Assembly: GCF_910594005.1 (NCBI RefSeq)
Contig: NC_057817.1
Coordinates: 33,333,001 to 33,397,000, forward strand
DNA length: 64,000 nt
Source: Cervus elaphus
Taxonomy: Eukaryota; Chordata; Mammalia; Artiodactyla; Cervidae
Direction: 5' to 3'
The notes under the pieces are model-generated. The model was not told the origin of the DNA. It did no database searches and saw only the letters and a list, made by a program, of their open reading frames with translations. The position numbers were made by a program, and so were the translations under genes. Shown in pieces: positions 7,931 through 17,889 of the stretch. Position 1 is the first letter of the stretch, and each line of letters opens with the position of its first letter.

Positions 7931-10900
7931 GTGGGAGATGTGTGCGTTTTTAAAAACGACTTGTGTGCATCGGAAGTTCTTTACCTAGGATTCTGTTGCT
8001 TTAAATTATTGTAGCATTTGGAGAGAGCGTGTAATCTCTGGAGGATTATCTGGTGGTTGTGTGGGAATACGCCTTTAGGTCGTGTGAAAGTCGACTACTA
8101 CTTAATATGCATATAAATTAATGTGTGACAGCTAAACGCGGGGGCGTTTTGTGTTGAAGCATGCCTTTGTGTATTTCAACCAATTTAGGATTTTTTTGTT
8201 TTTCTTTTTTGTAGCCATTATGCAGATGTGGATCCTGAAAACCAGAACTTTTTACTTGAATCGAACGTGGGGAAGAAGAAGTATGAAACTGACTTTGTAA
8301 GTTAAAAATAATCGTTTGTGTTTCTGTGGCTTTATGGAGTAAAAGAATAGTTTTATTTTTAGATTTCAAGTCTAACTTGCCCAAAGCTGGTTTTCTCCAT
8401 TTAATTATTGTTATATGTTTGGTTATCCTTTTCCCTCTATGTAGCATCCAGGTACTACTTCCTTTGGAATGTCAGTATTTAATCTGAGCAATGCGATTGT
8501 GGGCAGTGGAATCCTTGGGCTTTCTTATGCCATGGCTAATACTGGAATTGCTCTTTTTATGTAAGTATGTGTAAGTAGTGAGTCTGCCACGCAGGGCAGT
8601 TAATATGATGATACAGCATATATTTTGGCTCCAGAGACTGAATTTACAGTTGCAGTATTTGACTTAATCATTTGCTTAAAATTTAAAATGTGAGAAATCC
8701 AAAAATCTCTTTATTCTGCTACATAACTGCATGATATCAAAAAAGTCAATTAGGTAGGAAAAATTAGGACAACTCTTAAAACTAATGATCCAAAAAGTCT
8801 TTGAGTCGAAGGGAATAAAGTTGAATAGGGATTGGATATTTATAAAGAACTGTGGATGGATCCAGGGTAAAATTTTTACTCTGACAAACTCTGAAGCAAG
8901 AAATATTTTAAAAGCATGATACCTTCAATTCCGTTTTGTAAATTGACAGTCTCCCCAAGGATCTGTGGCCTCTAATGTACATAAGGAAAACAACTTTTTT
9001 TTTAATATATAGGGTGTGGTGGTATTTGTCTAATCTAGAACATGTTTCAGAAAAGTGACTCACAATTTTCTGGACACCGAAAAACAACCATATGTGATTT
9101 TTTTTTTTCGTTTGGTCTCAATTTTGGATTTTTTTTTTTTTCTTTTTTTAATCCATGTCTGTGTGATTACCACAAAAAAATATGAATACTTTAAAAAATA
9201 TCTGCTTTGAATTGCTTTGTCTTTTTCCTTAGTTGTCTAGTTAGAATTAGTTACTCCCATGCTTTCCCACGTGAATACCTAGAACAGGATTTAGGATTTC
9301 GGAGCAGGAGAAGACTTTCAAACAGTGGTTTTTAACCATTTTGGGGTCACTGACTCTTGGAGAATATAAAACTATGGACCTTACTTCCAGGAAAAAAGCA
9401 TAAAAGAAAAATACCTGTGATTTTGAGTATATGTTTTCAGCGATGTTTGTATCATAGTTACTAAGATTGGGCTACAGTGGACTCCTGGCTAAGGCACTTT
9501 CTTTTTGGAGTGATTTACTGTGCAGACGAAGAAACCACATATACACATAGCATGGAATTCTCTCTTTGCTACAGTCATGTTTTAGTTAGCTGACTGGTGC
9601 CTTCTACTCAAGTTATTTTTTCTACCAGAAGAAAATGTTCCTGAAAAGAAAAGCAAACCTTTGCAAAACTCCGCTTTGTGGTGAAATTCCACATGTGTTA
9701 AGTGTGGCTTTGAGCACTGGAAGCTAGGATTCATTCAACTTGCTTCATGAGCCATGAGGCTTTTTGAGGTCTAAGACCAAGAGCCAGGAATTTGCGTAGA
9801 AAGAACCCTAGAGTTTTCAAGGTTTTTAGTGGGGTACTTGAATGGCATCATTGTTAAATATTTGAAACTCTTCCTAACTCTTCATGTAAAAACCAGAGGC
9901 AATCTTTAAATGTTTCCAGTGTGGTTGTGGTGCAGAATTTACATGAGGTAAAATGCTACCTTTGTTTCATAAGAGAACTCGGAATTCTGATATGTTACCC
10001 TTGCACTTTTGAAATTATTTATACCTTAATAGTGTTTGCATATTTGATTATTTAATAAATGGCTGAATAATATCACAAATGCTAAAGTGAGTTTTAAATC
10101 CATCACTGTTTTACATGGTATGTGTATCGGTATAAAGGTAAATGGTCCAAAAACCTCATGGCTGCCCTCATCTGGTTACACAACTCTGTAGCTTACCCTA
10201 TAAAGTAGACCCAGTCTTGAGATTGAAAGTGACCTCAAAGGTTATGGAGTCTGTTCATTCCTCATTGTCTTCTCTGTGTAAAAGAGGGACTGAGTTTGTT
10301 AGCACACTTCGGACGTTGTTTTTGATTAAGCCATGCTTTGTGCAGTTAGCGATGAGGCTGATGGTGTCATTGCCACTGCAGATTAGACACCATGAAACTT
10401 TTGGCATTAGAACGGCAGCTGAATGCCACCATCTATGTTTAATGACAGACATCTATTTCTTTGCCAGACCTGAAACGGTGCTTTATTCAGTTTGCCATTT
10501 CAGAATTTGGAAAATGTGACTGTCGTCTTGTTTGCAGAGTTTTCTATGAGTTTCCCTGATTTTGATTTTTGGTTGTTGTTGGCTCATTTTAATAAAAAGA
10601 AATTTGTTTTTCTTGGCTTGCCTGGTGGGGAGGAAAGGAAAGCTGGAATGAGAATGTGTGCCCTAAAGGAAAACTTAGTGACTGAGTAGAGAACCTTTAG
10701 TGCTTCTCTATTCTTCTTTTTTTTTTTTCTCCTGTTCCATCGGAGCGAAACAACTGAAGGAGGAGACAGCCCAATCTCACTGATAGATTGCTTGTTCTCA
10801 CACAGACATTGTTTAACTTTGTGACAATGCTGGGCTTGTCTTCCATACCATGGGGTGCAATATAATACATTGTCACAGTAGTTATTCCTCTGATGTGTGC

Positions 10901-13900
10901 TGATGACACCCATCAATTTCACAGACAACGGATGACAGTTTTTTGTAAAGCTGTCCCTGACACTTAGCATGTATCATCCCTCCTTCCTTTGTATAGTCCC
11001 ATTCCTTTGCTTATCTATATGGTTCAAAGGGACTCCAGACCTTTCCTGAACTTGTTTCAGTTGGATTTCCCAAGTAACTGGCAAGTGTTAAAACCGTTTT
11101 ATAAGTATAGGAACACAGAGAAGTAGCAAGTACATAGCTAATTACCATGGTACCAGAATCAAAATAGAAGTCTTGTAACTCTACCACTGGAAAGTTAGTC
11201 TTTCCAGTGTCTCCCAGCACCTTTGGTTCAGTGGGTGAAGCCTGTTCATAACCAGTACTGTAGAGCTATCACCTGAGACAGGATGCAATCATGTTTAGTG
11301 CCAGGTAAGAGAGCTTGTTGACATTCTAGCCAGAAGAGTGAGCACACATCATTGGGGTCATTCTGTCTAGCACACAAAATATTGGGACAAGTTTTGTATT
11401 TAATGTTTAAATAAAGTCAAAACGAATTGTCTTCTAAGTATAGACGTGCTTATGTATAACCCTATACCTTTTTCTTCTCTCATCAGAATTCTGTTGACAT
11501 TTGTGTCAATATTTTCCCTGTATTCTGTTCATCTCCTTTTGAAGACTGCCAATGAAGGAGGTATGGTAGCACTCTATATTTCTAAAACAATTATGCCTAT
11601 CATGATTTTCTTTCTCTTCCTTCATGGCGTCTGTATTCTTTAAATTATAGGGTCTTTATTATATGAACAGCTGGGACATAAAGCATTTGGAATGGTTGGG
11701 AAGCTCACAGCATCTGGATCCATTACCATGCAGAACATTGGAGGTAAGAGTTTTTAAAAGATGATTTGGGTATAGTTTTTTGCTCTTTATGTAGCAGAGA
11801 GTGGTGACAGGCTACTTTTGATGTCACATGCAACATTTTGCACTTGTAATGGTATAATTTTGTTTTCCTCCAGCTATGTCAAGCTACCTCTTCATAGTGA
11901 AATATGAGTTACCTTTGGTGATCCAGGCATTAATGAACATTGAAGATACAAATGGGTAGGTGCTAAGTAAGGTTACTCATAAGAAACAATTGCAGTCTAA
12001 AATGGTTAGATACATTTTATCAAAGTTGGATACAAAATGATTATCAGTAAATTTTTTTTTGTTAATATTCCTGTTGAAACTGACCAAGAAGTCCCCCAGA
12101 AACTGATTTGAACTTCTCCAAGGAAAGGCCAAGATAGTAGCTAGTTAACTCTGAATAACAAATTTCAAATATATGTATGAAAACAGGTTTTCTGAAACTA
12201 CTTACCTTTTCTCCTTACTGTCCCCAGAAGATACAGTTGAATAACTTACACCCCAACCTAAGTTAGCACTGACATTTTGAATTACATTAAAAATCAATCC
12301 CTGTCTGATTTTTGTGAATTGGAAAATCTGTTGAAAATGCAGAATACCAGAAAATGCATGGCCATGCTGTAGAAGCCTTGTCCTTCCAGCAGAGTTACTC
12401 ATCCGGGCAGACTAACAGGTTTTTATCTAAAGTAAACATGAGGAGGGATAATGTACTTCCCTGCTTACATGCAGCTCATTATCTCAAAACAGAAAAGTGT
12501 GGTTATCTCTGTGGCATTTGAAACCTAATAAGCTGGTCTTTAAATACAAGTTTTCTGTGGGGGGTCTTTATTGCTAAAGTAAGCAGAGTTAGAATTGACA
12601 GGCAATTGGAATTTGAAAATAAGTGATTTAAAGCAAGGTGTAGTTGATTACCTAAAAAGGAAAAGGCATTGCTAAAACTTTCAGAGAGGTGCATAACATT
12701 TTCTCTGAGTTCAGAAGGGATCTTTTTACTCTTGGAGTCAAGGTGGGTCAGGGTGTCACAACATACTCTTGACAACCTGCAATAAGCTCTTGTTTGGAGG
12801 GGACTGGATTTTGTTATTTGTTTTTTGCCTATGTATTTTATTGAACTGTGAAAAAATTTCCTTGTTGAAATGTTTAGTAAGTACATTTGCTAACAAATGT
12901 CTGATAGAAACTTGTTTTAAAATTTCCTTGTTTCCAGCATTAAAAAACTGTGAGCTAAAGCTATGACAAAGTTGGTGTATAATTTTCTAAAAATGCTTAA
13001 AGATAAGATTAACTGGCTTAACAATGCTGCTTTGTTCCCTACGTTAGTATGAAGCCTTTAAGAAGCATTTTATGTTATGAAGCAGCTGGCAGTCTTCCCA
13101 GAGCAAACAATGGGACAAAAGTTATACTGTTTCAGACCCCATTTCTAACCTGAGTGAATATTCACTGTGCACATTAAGTTAGAAATCTGTTCCTGTGTAT
13201 GTGGGCTTTTTGAATAAGTGATAACTCTTTCCAACCTGTCTCTCTCTCTTTTTTTTTTTTTAAGTATAAAACGGGTCCTGTGAGAAGAAATGTATGTTAT
13301 TCTGAGGATATTTATGACTGGTTGTGACCTTGTTTTTCTTCTCTTTCTTTCAGATTGTGGTATCTGAACGGTGACTATCTGGTTCTGCTAGTGTCACTGG
13401 TGCTCATTCTCCCCTTGTCACTGCTGAGGAATTTAGGTGAGCAAACCTATCTCTAAAGAGAATTGAAGTGAGCCTCACCAACTAGTTGGCTTTCTCTTAA
13501 TAGAAATGAAAGAGAGCTGAATTAAAGAACCCCAAAAATATACCACTGAGAATCGCAGCGTTTGTAACTTGCCAGTCTTCCAAAAATTCTAGCAGAATGG
13601 TTACCAAAAGGCCCAAGTACTTGGTTGACCTTTAGAACATCTTGTGCTTTATAAAAAATGCAAAAGGGATAGTTGTTACCGATTTAGCGTTTAACAAGTA
13701 TTTTTAAGTAATTCTACATCTTATTGTATAAAAATTAGAAATTTCATGTGTCCACACTGCAGTCTTGCAAACAGAATTGAGTCGTCTTTGCCCTAAACCT
13801 GTTTTAGGAAATGAATCCCATGTTTTTTCCTCCTTACAGGATATTTGGGATACACCAGTGGTCTTTCCTTGCTGTGTATGATGTTCTTTCTGATTGTGGT

Positions 13901-16900
13901 AGGTATACTTTTCCTTTAAAGCTAGAGATTGTTTTTCTAAGCCCTGTCACATTATTCATTCTAACAAATGCAAAATAATATATTTTCAGGTGATTTTCAA
14001 GAAATTTCAGATTCCTTGTCCTGCGGAAATTGCTTTTCTAGTTAATGAAACAGTAAACGGCAGCTTAGCACAGCCAGCAGCTTTTGTGGGTTTTAATAGG
14101 ACTGAAAGTGATTCTTGCCAACCACGTTATTTTATCTTCAACTCACAGGTAACTATAATCATTTTGTTTTCAAAGAAAGATTTTAGGGAAGAAAACAGGG
14201 AAGATAAGCCACTGGAAGTTTTAACACTCCCAAGATAAAGGGAGATGAGGTAATAGCTTCCTCTTTAGGAAACATGGTTATTAGCTCATTATTGAGGACT
14301 GAGAAGAAAGTGTTGGTTTGTATCTTAAAGTAGATTGAAAGATGAAAAGATCATCTTGTCTCAGTAACTGCCACATTCGGAAGTGAGAACGTTCGTCACA
14401 CCTAGTGAACAAATTAGAAGAGCTAATTAGGCAAGAAAACATTTTAAGCTTTGATTTCTAAGATTAATGAGTATAAAATGTAAGTTGCAAGAACTGTGAT
14501 ATCACATGAGTTTATTACATCAGGATGTTAAGAAGATTTTTACTTTTTTTCGCAGACTGTCTATGCTGTGCCAATTCTGACCTTCTCATTTGTCTGTCAT
14601 CCTGCTATTCTTCCTATTTATGAAGAGCTTAAAGGGTGAGCACTTTAGCAACTTTTATATAAATTAATTGGAAAAGCTGGAAAAATAATAGTTACTGCTA
14701 TAACTACTGCTCTAACATGTATGTGTGTTTTCCTTTGAATTTGCACAGCCGCAGCCGTAGAAGAATGATGAATGTGTCCAAGATTTCCTTTTTCGCTATG
14801 TTTCTCATGTACCTGCTTGCTGCCCTCTTTGGATACCTGACATTTTACGGTAAATAATGTCTAGTTTGCAAAAAGGACACTTAAGAAATGAAGTTCTTAC
14901 TTTGTATGTTATAGTTCTGTCACTTTAAAAGCTCACTCTGTTTGAGTATATTTCATATTTGTGATGAGCAATTGAACCTAGAGTTTAGAATTTCCTGTAG
15001 TGTATATTGAATCAGTAATTTCTAGAGTACAGACTCCAAAATCCACCGTTAGCCATATGATGGCATTTTTATATGTGATGTGCTTGCACCTAGGTTCATC
15101 CTGACTCTCCTCTCCCATTCCCTTCAGATTATACAACACACACGCAGACTGTAAGCCAAACCATGGGATTTAGCTATTTAGCTCTTGTTGTTTTTAATGG
15201 GGGTCATGTGGCTAAATCTCTCCTAGGTATTTAGAAAAATTTTCCTTCAATGTTATTTTAATTGCATTAACCCTAATTCCGAATTAATCTTATTAGCCTC
15301 TTAGTTTATAGTCGTTTTGTGAGTAGCTAATAACTTCGGTGCAGATAATAGCTGTAAGTTAGATTTTCTAACTAATCTCCAGAGAGAACAGCACACATGA
15401 AGCATTTTTTCTTTTTTTTTGTCTTTCTCTATAGAACACGTTGAGTCAGAATTGCTCCATACCTACTCTTCTGTCATGGAGACTGACATTCTGCTTCTCA
15501 TTGTCCGCTTGGCTGTGTTGATGGCTGTCACCCTGACAGTACCAGTAGTTATTTTCCCAGTAAGTGATCATCTGCTCTCTTTTCCATAGGAAGGGGTTGT
15601 TAGACATGAAGATTTGTGAGATTTTCATGTTCTGTGAGAAGGAAGACACGACTACAGCAACATCAAGGGTTTTTGGTTTTTGAAAGTTTTTTTTTTTTTT
15701 TTAATGTTTTGTCCATCTTTAAAATACATCTTGGGATCTTTTCCCCATAATTCAGGATATAATGATCTTTCTAATGCTTAGATGTTTAGGAAAAGAGCAG
15801 TAGAGGAGGGGTACACTTTAGGTATTTAAATAGCTACTCATTTAGGTATATTTCCTGTTGTTTGTCACTCTTTTTTCATTGATTAAAGCTGCAATTTTTA
15901 TTTCTCCACTTATTTTTTGCAGATCCGGAGTTCCATCACTCATTTGCTGTGTGCATCGAAGGAGTTCAGTTGGTGGCGTCATAGTGTCATCACAGTGTCT
16001 ATCTTGGTGTTTACCAATTTGCTTGTCATCTTTGTACCAAATATTAGGGATATCTTTGGTTTCATTGGTAAGTTTTAGGAAGTAACAAAGTTGATTGAAA
16101 TATCAGGAGTTTTACAGTTAAAAAAGGAATAACAAGTGATTCATTGAATTCTTAAGAAATAGTCAATGCTGTTTTTACAGGTGCATCTGCGGCTGCTATG
16201 TTGATTTTTATTCTTCCATCTGCGTTCTATATCAAGTTAGTGAAGAAAGAATCTATGAAGTCTGTACAAAAGATTGGGGTGAGTGAGAGTTTATGACCAG
16301 AATAAGAAGAATAATAATAGTCTAATGCCAGAAGTTCCTCAACTGATTGTAATTTTAGTCTCTTAAATGTAATTTATTGTAGTTTCATTTTTAGTTTCTG
16401 ATAAATATACCTATAACTGTGTACTTCACAGATGGAAGAATGGGGGAGGAGGGGAGGTGGGAGATGGTTTGCCTTCTGATATGTATTCTTAAGTTTATTG
16501 CAAGAAAGTTACTAGATACTTTAGAAACAGGAATAGAGGTTAAAAGTAACTTTGACCACCTGCTCTGTGACAGGCACTTAAATGGGCCTGGAGTGTTTAA
16601 AAGAGGAGAAAATGGCGTATTTAGTCAAATGAGACCATTTTCAAAGCAAAGCTCAAGTGGGGTCAGGGGGTTATTACACTGTAAAGTATAATTATAACAA
16701 CTGATTTTACAAAGATTATGATATGTTAACCACAAATGATCCTGGTGGGAATACTTAGAAGAAAGACTGCATTTCAGTCCTTTTTCTCCACTACTGTTGT
16801 CTGACTGAAGTACTAGAAATGCTTATGAACCAACAACTGTTATTTTGTTTTACTGGTGCAGTAATTGAAGAGTAGAATTAGAGTAGACCTACTCATGTCT

Positions 16901-17889
16901 TTCAGAAAAACCTCCAGCTTCAGCTCAGGCTGCATTTTTAAGATAATTTAGATTTGATTTTATAAGTTAAGATTTTTCCCTTTTTTTTTTTTTTTTCCCC
17001 CACCATTTAGATTTTTCCCTTTTAAAAAATGCAAAAATACCATTCCAGTTCTGTTGCGTGCAATAGTTTATTTAGTAAAGGAAGATTATTTACTTTTTCT
17101 TTTGATACAAAGGAATGAGAAGGGAAAGTTTGGGAAGATTTTAAAGATACAGTAACATAGTATTATATAGATAACCCCTTGATCATTCAGTGGCTTCCCT
17201 TGTGGCTCAGATCATAAAGAGTCTTCCTGTAATGCAGGAGACCTGGGTTCCATCCCTGGGTTAGGAAGATCCCCTGGAGAAGGAAATGGCAACCCGCTCC
17301 AGTATTCTTGCCTGGAAAATCCCATGGACGGAGGAGCCTGGAAGGCTACAATCCACGGGGTCACAGAGTCAGACACAACTGAGTGACTTTACTTATTTAC
17401 TTTGATCATTCAAGACAGTTCAGCGAGCGAAACTGTAGCTCTGTGAAGTAATACGGACACACTTAGGAATTTATTGTATGTGCTAATTCACTCGGTTCTG
17501 TTCAGCTCTTTGGGACCCATTGACTATTGCTCACCAGTGCAAATCCTGTGTCCATGGATTTCTCCAGGCAAGAGTACTGGAGTGGGTTGCCGTTTCCTAC
17601 TCTAGGGGATCTTCCCAACCCAGGAATCAAACCCACATCTCTTGTGTCTCCTGCATTGGCAGGTGGGTTCTTTACCACTAGCGCCACCTGGGAGGCCCTT
17701 TAGAAATTATAAGCCCATTCTTTAAAAGTAGAAGAATATTTAGCACATATGTCTTGTGGCTTGCTGATCTGTTTTCTCTGCTCATTGCAGGCTATGTTCT
17801 TCCTGCTAAGTGGCATAGTGGTGATGACCGGAAGCATGGCCTTGATTGTGTTGGATTGGGTCCACAATGCCCCGGGAGGTGGCCATTAA
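7815..17889 (+). CDS. SLC38A2: SLC38A2, sodium-coupled neutral amino acid transporter 2 (SNAT2)
   Basis: System A transporter of the plasma membrane that cotransports Na+ with small neutral amino acids such as alanine and glutamine; family SLC38 (AAAP). The coding sequence is in 15 exons: 7815-7930, 8215-8296, 8445-8560, 11487-11560, 11651-11743, 11874-11955, 13354-13436, 13840-13898, 13990-14148, 14556-14635, 14749-14849, 15435-15559, 15923-16067, 16181-16278, 17791-17889. They sum to 1,512 nt, giving 503 residues plus TAA, with all phases consistent and all introns GT-AG. The start has A at -3. The product has a soluble N-terminus (about 1-76), eleven expected membrane segments, the sodium-site Asn82, and a large extracellular loop (about 239-289) with sequons N254, N258 and N271 and the probable disulfide pair C245/C278. 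It ends in GGGH. Human SNAT2 is 506 residues as I recall; the missing three lie in this loop. I see no disabling change. Confidence 0.97.
8215..8296 (+). CDS. SLC38A2: SLC38A2 exon 3 (residues 39-66)
   Basis: Acceptor TTTTTTGTAG, donor ACTTT|GTAAGT. Encodes the rest of the cytoplasmic N-terminal tail, including ADVDPENQNFLLES and the lysine cluster GKKKYE. It ends on a codon boundary. Confidence 0.95.
8445..8560 (+). CDS. SLC38A2: SLC38A2 exon 4 (residues 67-104; TM1)
   Basis: Acceptor CTCTATGTAG, donor TTTTAT|GTAAGT. Encodes membrane segment 1 with SVFNLSNAIVGSGILGLSYA. Asn82, reported as a sodium-site residue in rat SNAT2, is present. It ends two bases into codon 105. Confidence 0.96.
8561..11486 (+). 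other. SLC38A2: SLC38A2 intron 4 (longest intron)
   Basis: A 2,926-bp AT-rich intron, GT-AG. I see no ruminant SINE, LINE or LTR in it; several T-rich tracts lie near 9000-9180 and 10720. An open frame at 10142-10519 has no recognisable domain and is judged chance. Confidence 0.8.
11487..11560 (+). CDS. SLC38A2: SLC38A2 exon 5 (residues 105-129; TM2)
   Basis: Acceptor TCTCATCAG, donor GGAG|GTATGG. Encodes membrane segment 2 (ILLTFVSIFSLYSVHLLLKT) and ends one base into codon 130. The following intron is only 90 bp and stays open in frame for most of its length. Confidence 0.96.
11651..11743 (+). CDS. SLC38A2: SLC38A2 exon 6 (residues 130-160)
   Basis: Acceptor AAATTATAG, donor GGAG|GTAAGA. 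Encodes the cytoplasmic loop with SLLYEQLGHKAFGMVGKL and the start of membrane segment 3 (SGSITMQNIG). Confidence 0.96.
11874..11955 (+). CDS. SLC38A2: SLC38A2 exon 7 (residues 161-187; TM3)
   Basis: Acceptor TTTTCCTCCAG, donor AATGG|GTAGGT. Encodes MSSYLFIVKYELPLVIQALM, membrane segment 3 and the adjoining short loop. Confidence 0.96.
11956..13353 (+). other. SLC38A2: SLC38A2 intron 7
   Basis: A 1,398-bp AT-rich intron (GTAGGT ... TTTCTTTCAG). No mobile element is recognised. A minus-strand open frame at 12503-12886 has no recognisable domain. Confidence 0.8.
13354..13436 (+). CDS. SLC38A2: SLC38A2 exon 8 (residues 188-215; TM4)
   Basis: Acceptor CTTTCTTTCAG, donor TTTAG|GTGAGC. Encodes LWYLNGDYLVLLVSLVLILP, membrane segment 4, and the following LSLLRNL. 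Confidence 0.96.
13840..13898 (+). CDS. SLC38A2: SLC38A2 exon 9 (residues 216-235; TM5 start)
   Basis: Acceptor TCCTTACAG. The donor is placed after ATTGTG at 13898 (GTAGGT). The alternative GT four bases downstream (TAG|GTATAC) would put an in-frame TAG into the mRNA. Encodes YLGYTSGLSLLCMMFFLIV of membrane segment 5. Confidence 0.93.
13990..14148 (+). CDS. SLC38A2: SLC38A2 exon 10 (residues 236-288; glycosylated extracellular loop)
   Basis: Acceptor TATTTTCAG, donor CACAG|GTAACT; 159 nt, codon-aligned at both ends. It encodes the end of membrane segment 5 and the large outer loop. Sequons N254-E-T, N258-G-S and N271-R-T are visible, as are C245 and C278, which correspond to the cysteines reported to form a disulfide in SNAT2. 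This is the most variable part of the protein between mammals and holds the apparent three-residue shortening relative to human. Confidence 0.95.
14149..14555 (+). other. SLC38A2: SLC38A2 intron 10
   Basis: A 407-bp intron, GT-AG, with a T-rich tract before the acceptor TTTTTCGCAG. No repeat is recognised. Confidence 0.8.
14556..14635 (+). CDS. SLC38A2: SLC38A2 exon 11 (residues 289-314; TM6)
   Basis: Acceptor TTTTCGCAG, donor AAAGG|GTGAGC. Encodes TVYAVPILTFSFVCHPAILP and IYEELKG, membrane segment 6 and the start of the next cytoplasmic loop. Confidence 0.96.
14749..14849 (+). CDS. SLC38A2: SLC38A2 exon 12 (residues 315-348; TM7)
   Basis: Acceptor TTTGCACAG, donor TACG|GTAAAT. Encodes the basic SRSRRRMMN loop and membrane segment 7 (SFFAMFLMYLLAALFGYLTF, preceded by SKI). 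Confidence 0.96.
14850..15434 (+). other. SLC38A2: SLC38A2 intron 12
   Basis: A 585-bp AT-rich intron, GT-AG. No repeat or internal exon is recognised. Confidence 0.8.
15435..15559 (+). CDS. SLC38A2: SLC38A2 exon 13 (residues 349-390; TM8)
   Basis: Acceptor CTCTATAG, donor TTCCCA|GTAAGT. Encodes the outer loop EHVESELLHTYSS and membrane segment 8 (ILLLIVRLAVLMAVTLTVPV). T381 aligns with the segment 8 threonine implicated in sodium and substrate handling (residue 384 in rat numbering), allowing for the three-residue shift. Confidence 0.96.
15560..15922 (+). other. SLC38A2: SLC38A2 intron 13
   Basis: A 363-bp AT-rich intron, GT-AG, with a run of T near 15690. Nothing else is recognised. Confidence 0.8.
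15923..16067 (+). CDS. SLC38A2: SLC38A2 exon 14 (residues 391-438; TM9)
   Basis: Acceptor TTTTTTGCAG, donor CATTG|GTAAGT. Encodes the cytoplasmic IRSSITHLLCASKEFSWWRH and membrane segment 9 (ITVSILVFTNLLVIFVPNI). Confidence 0.96.
16181..16278 (+). CDS. SLC38A2: SLC38A2 exon 15 (residues 439-471; TM10)
   Basis: Acceptor GTTTTTACAG, donor ATTGGG|GTGAGT. Encodes membrane segment 10 (ASAAAMLIFILPSAFYIKLV) and the short cytoplasmic KKESMKSVQKIG. Confidence 0.96.
17190..17401 (+). mobile_element. Bov-tA SINE (+) in SLC38A2 intron 15
   Basis: Full tRNA-like head and BovB-derived body, flanked by a perfect 11-bp target-site duplication TTGATCATTCA at 17179-17189 and 17402-17412. Confidence 0.95.
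17485..17700 (-). mobile_element. Bov-tA SINE (-) in SLC38A2 intron 15
   Basis: Reverse-oriented copy: BovB-derived part at left (TCCATGGATTTCTCCAGGCA), reversed tRNA head at right ending GCGCCACCTGGGAGGCCC. It faces the preceding + copy across about 80 bp. Confidence 0.92.
17791..17889 (+). CDS. SLC38A2: SLC38A2 exon 16, coding part (residues 472-503, stop 17887-17889)
   Basis: Acceptor CTCATTGCAG. Encodes membrane segment 11 (AMFFLLSGIVVMTGSMALIV) and the extracellular C-terminus ending GGGH, then TAA. The terminal histidine matches the residue linked to pH sensing in rat SNAT2. Confidence 0.97.
   Translation, partial: AMFFLLSGIVVMTGSMALIVLDWVHNAPGGGH

Larger units (their letters stand above)
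16279..17790 (+). other. SLC38A2: SLC38A2 intron 15 (last intron, holds two opposed SINEs)
   Basis: A 1,512-bp intron (GTGAGT ... CTCATTGCAG). It is the only intron in which I recognise young ruminant SINEs: a + copy at 17190-17401 and a - copy at 17485-17700, the latter 90 bp from the acceptor. Confidence 0.9.

Noticed and set aside
10142..10519. 125-codon + strand open frame in SLC38A2 intron 4
   Set aside because: Lies wholly within an intron, has no recognisable domain, and overlaps a minus-strand frame of similar quality; consistent with chance.
13899..13906. Alternative donor four bases downstream of exon 9 (GTATAC)
   Set aside because: Its use would insert GTAG, creating an in-frame TAG and shifting the frame; the GTAGGT donor restores the conserved IVVI-type sequence.
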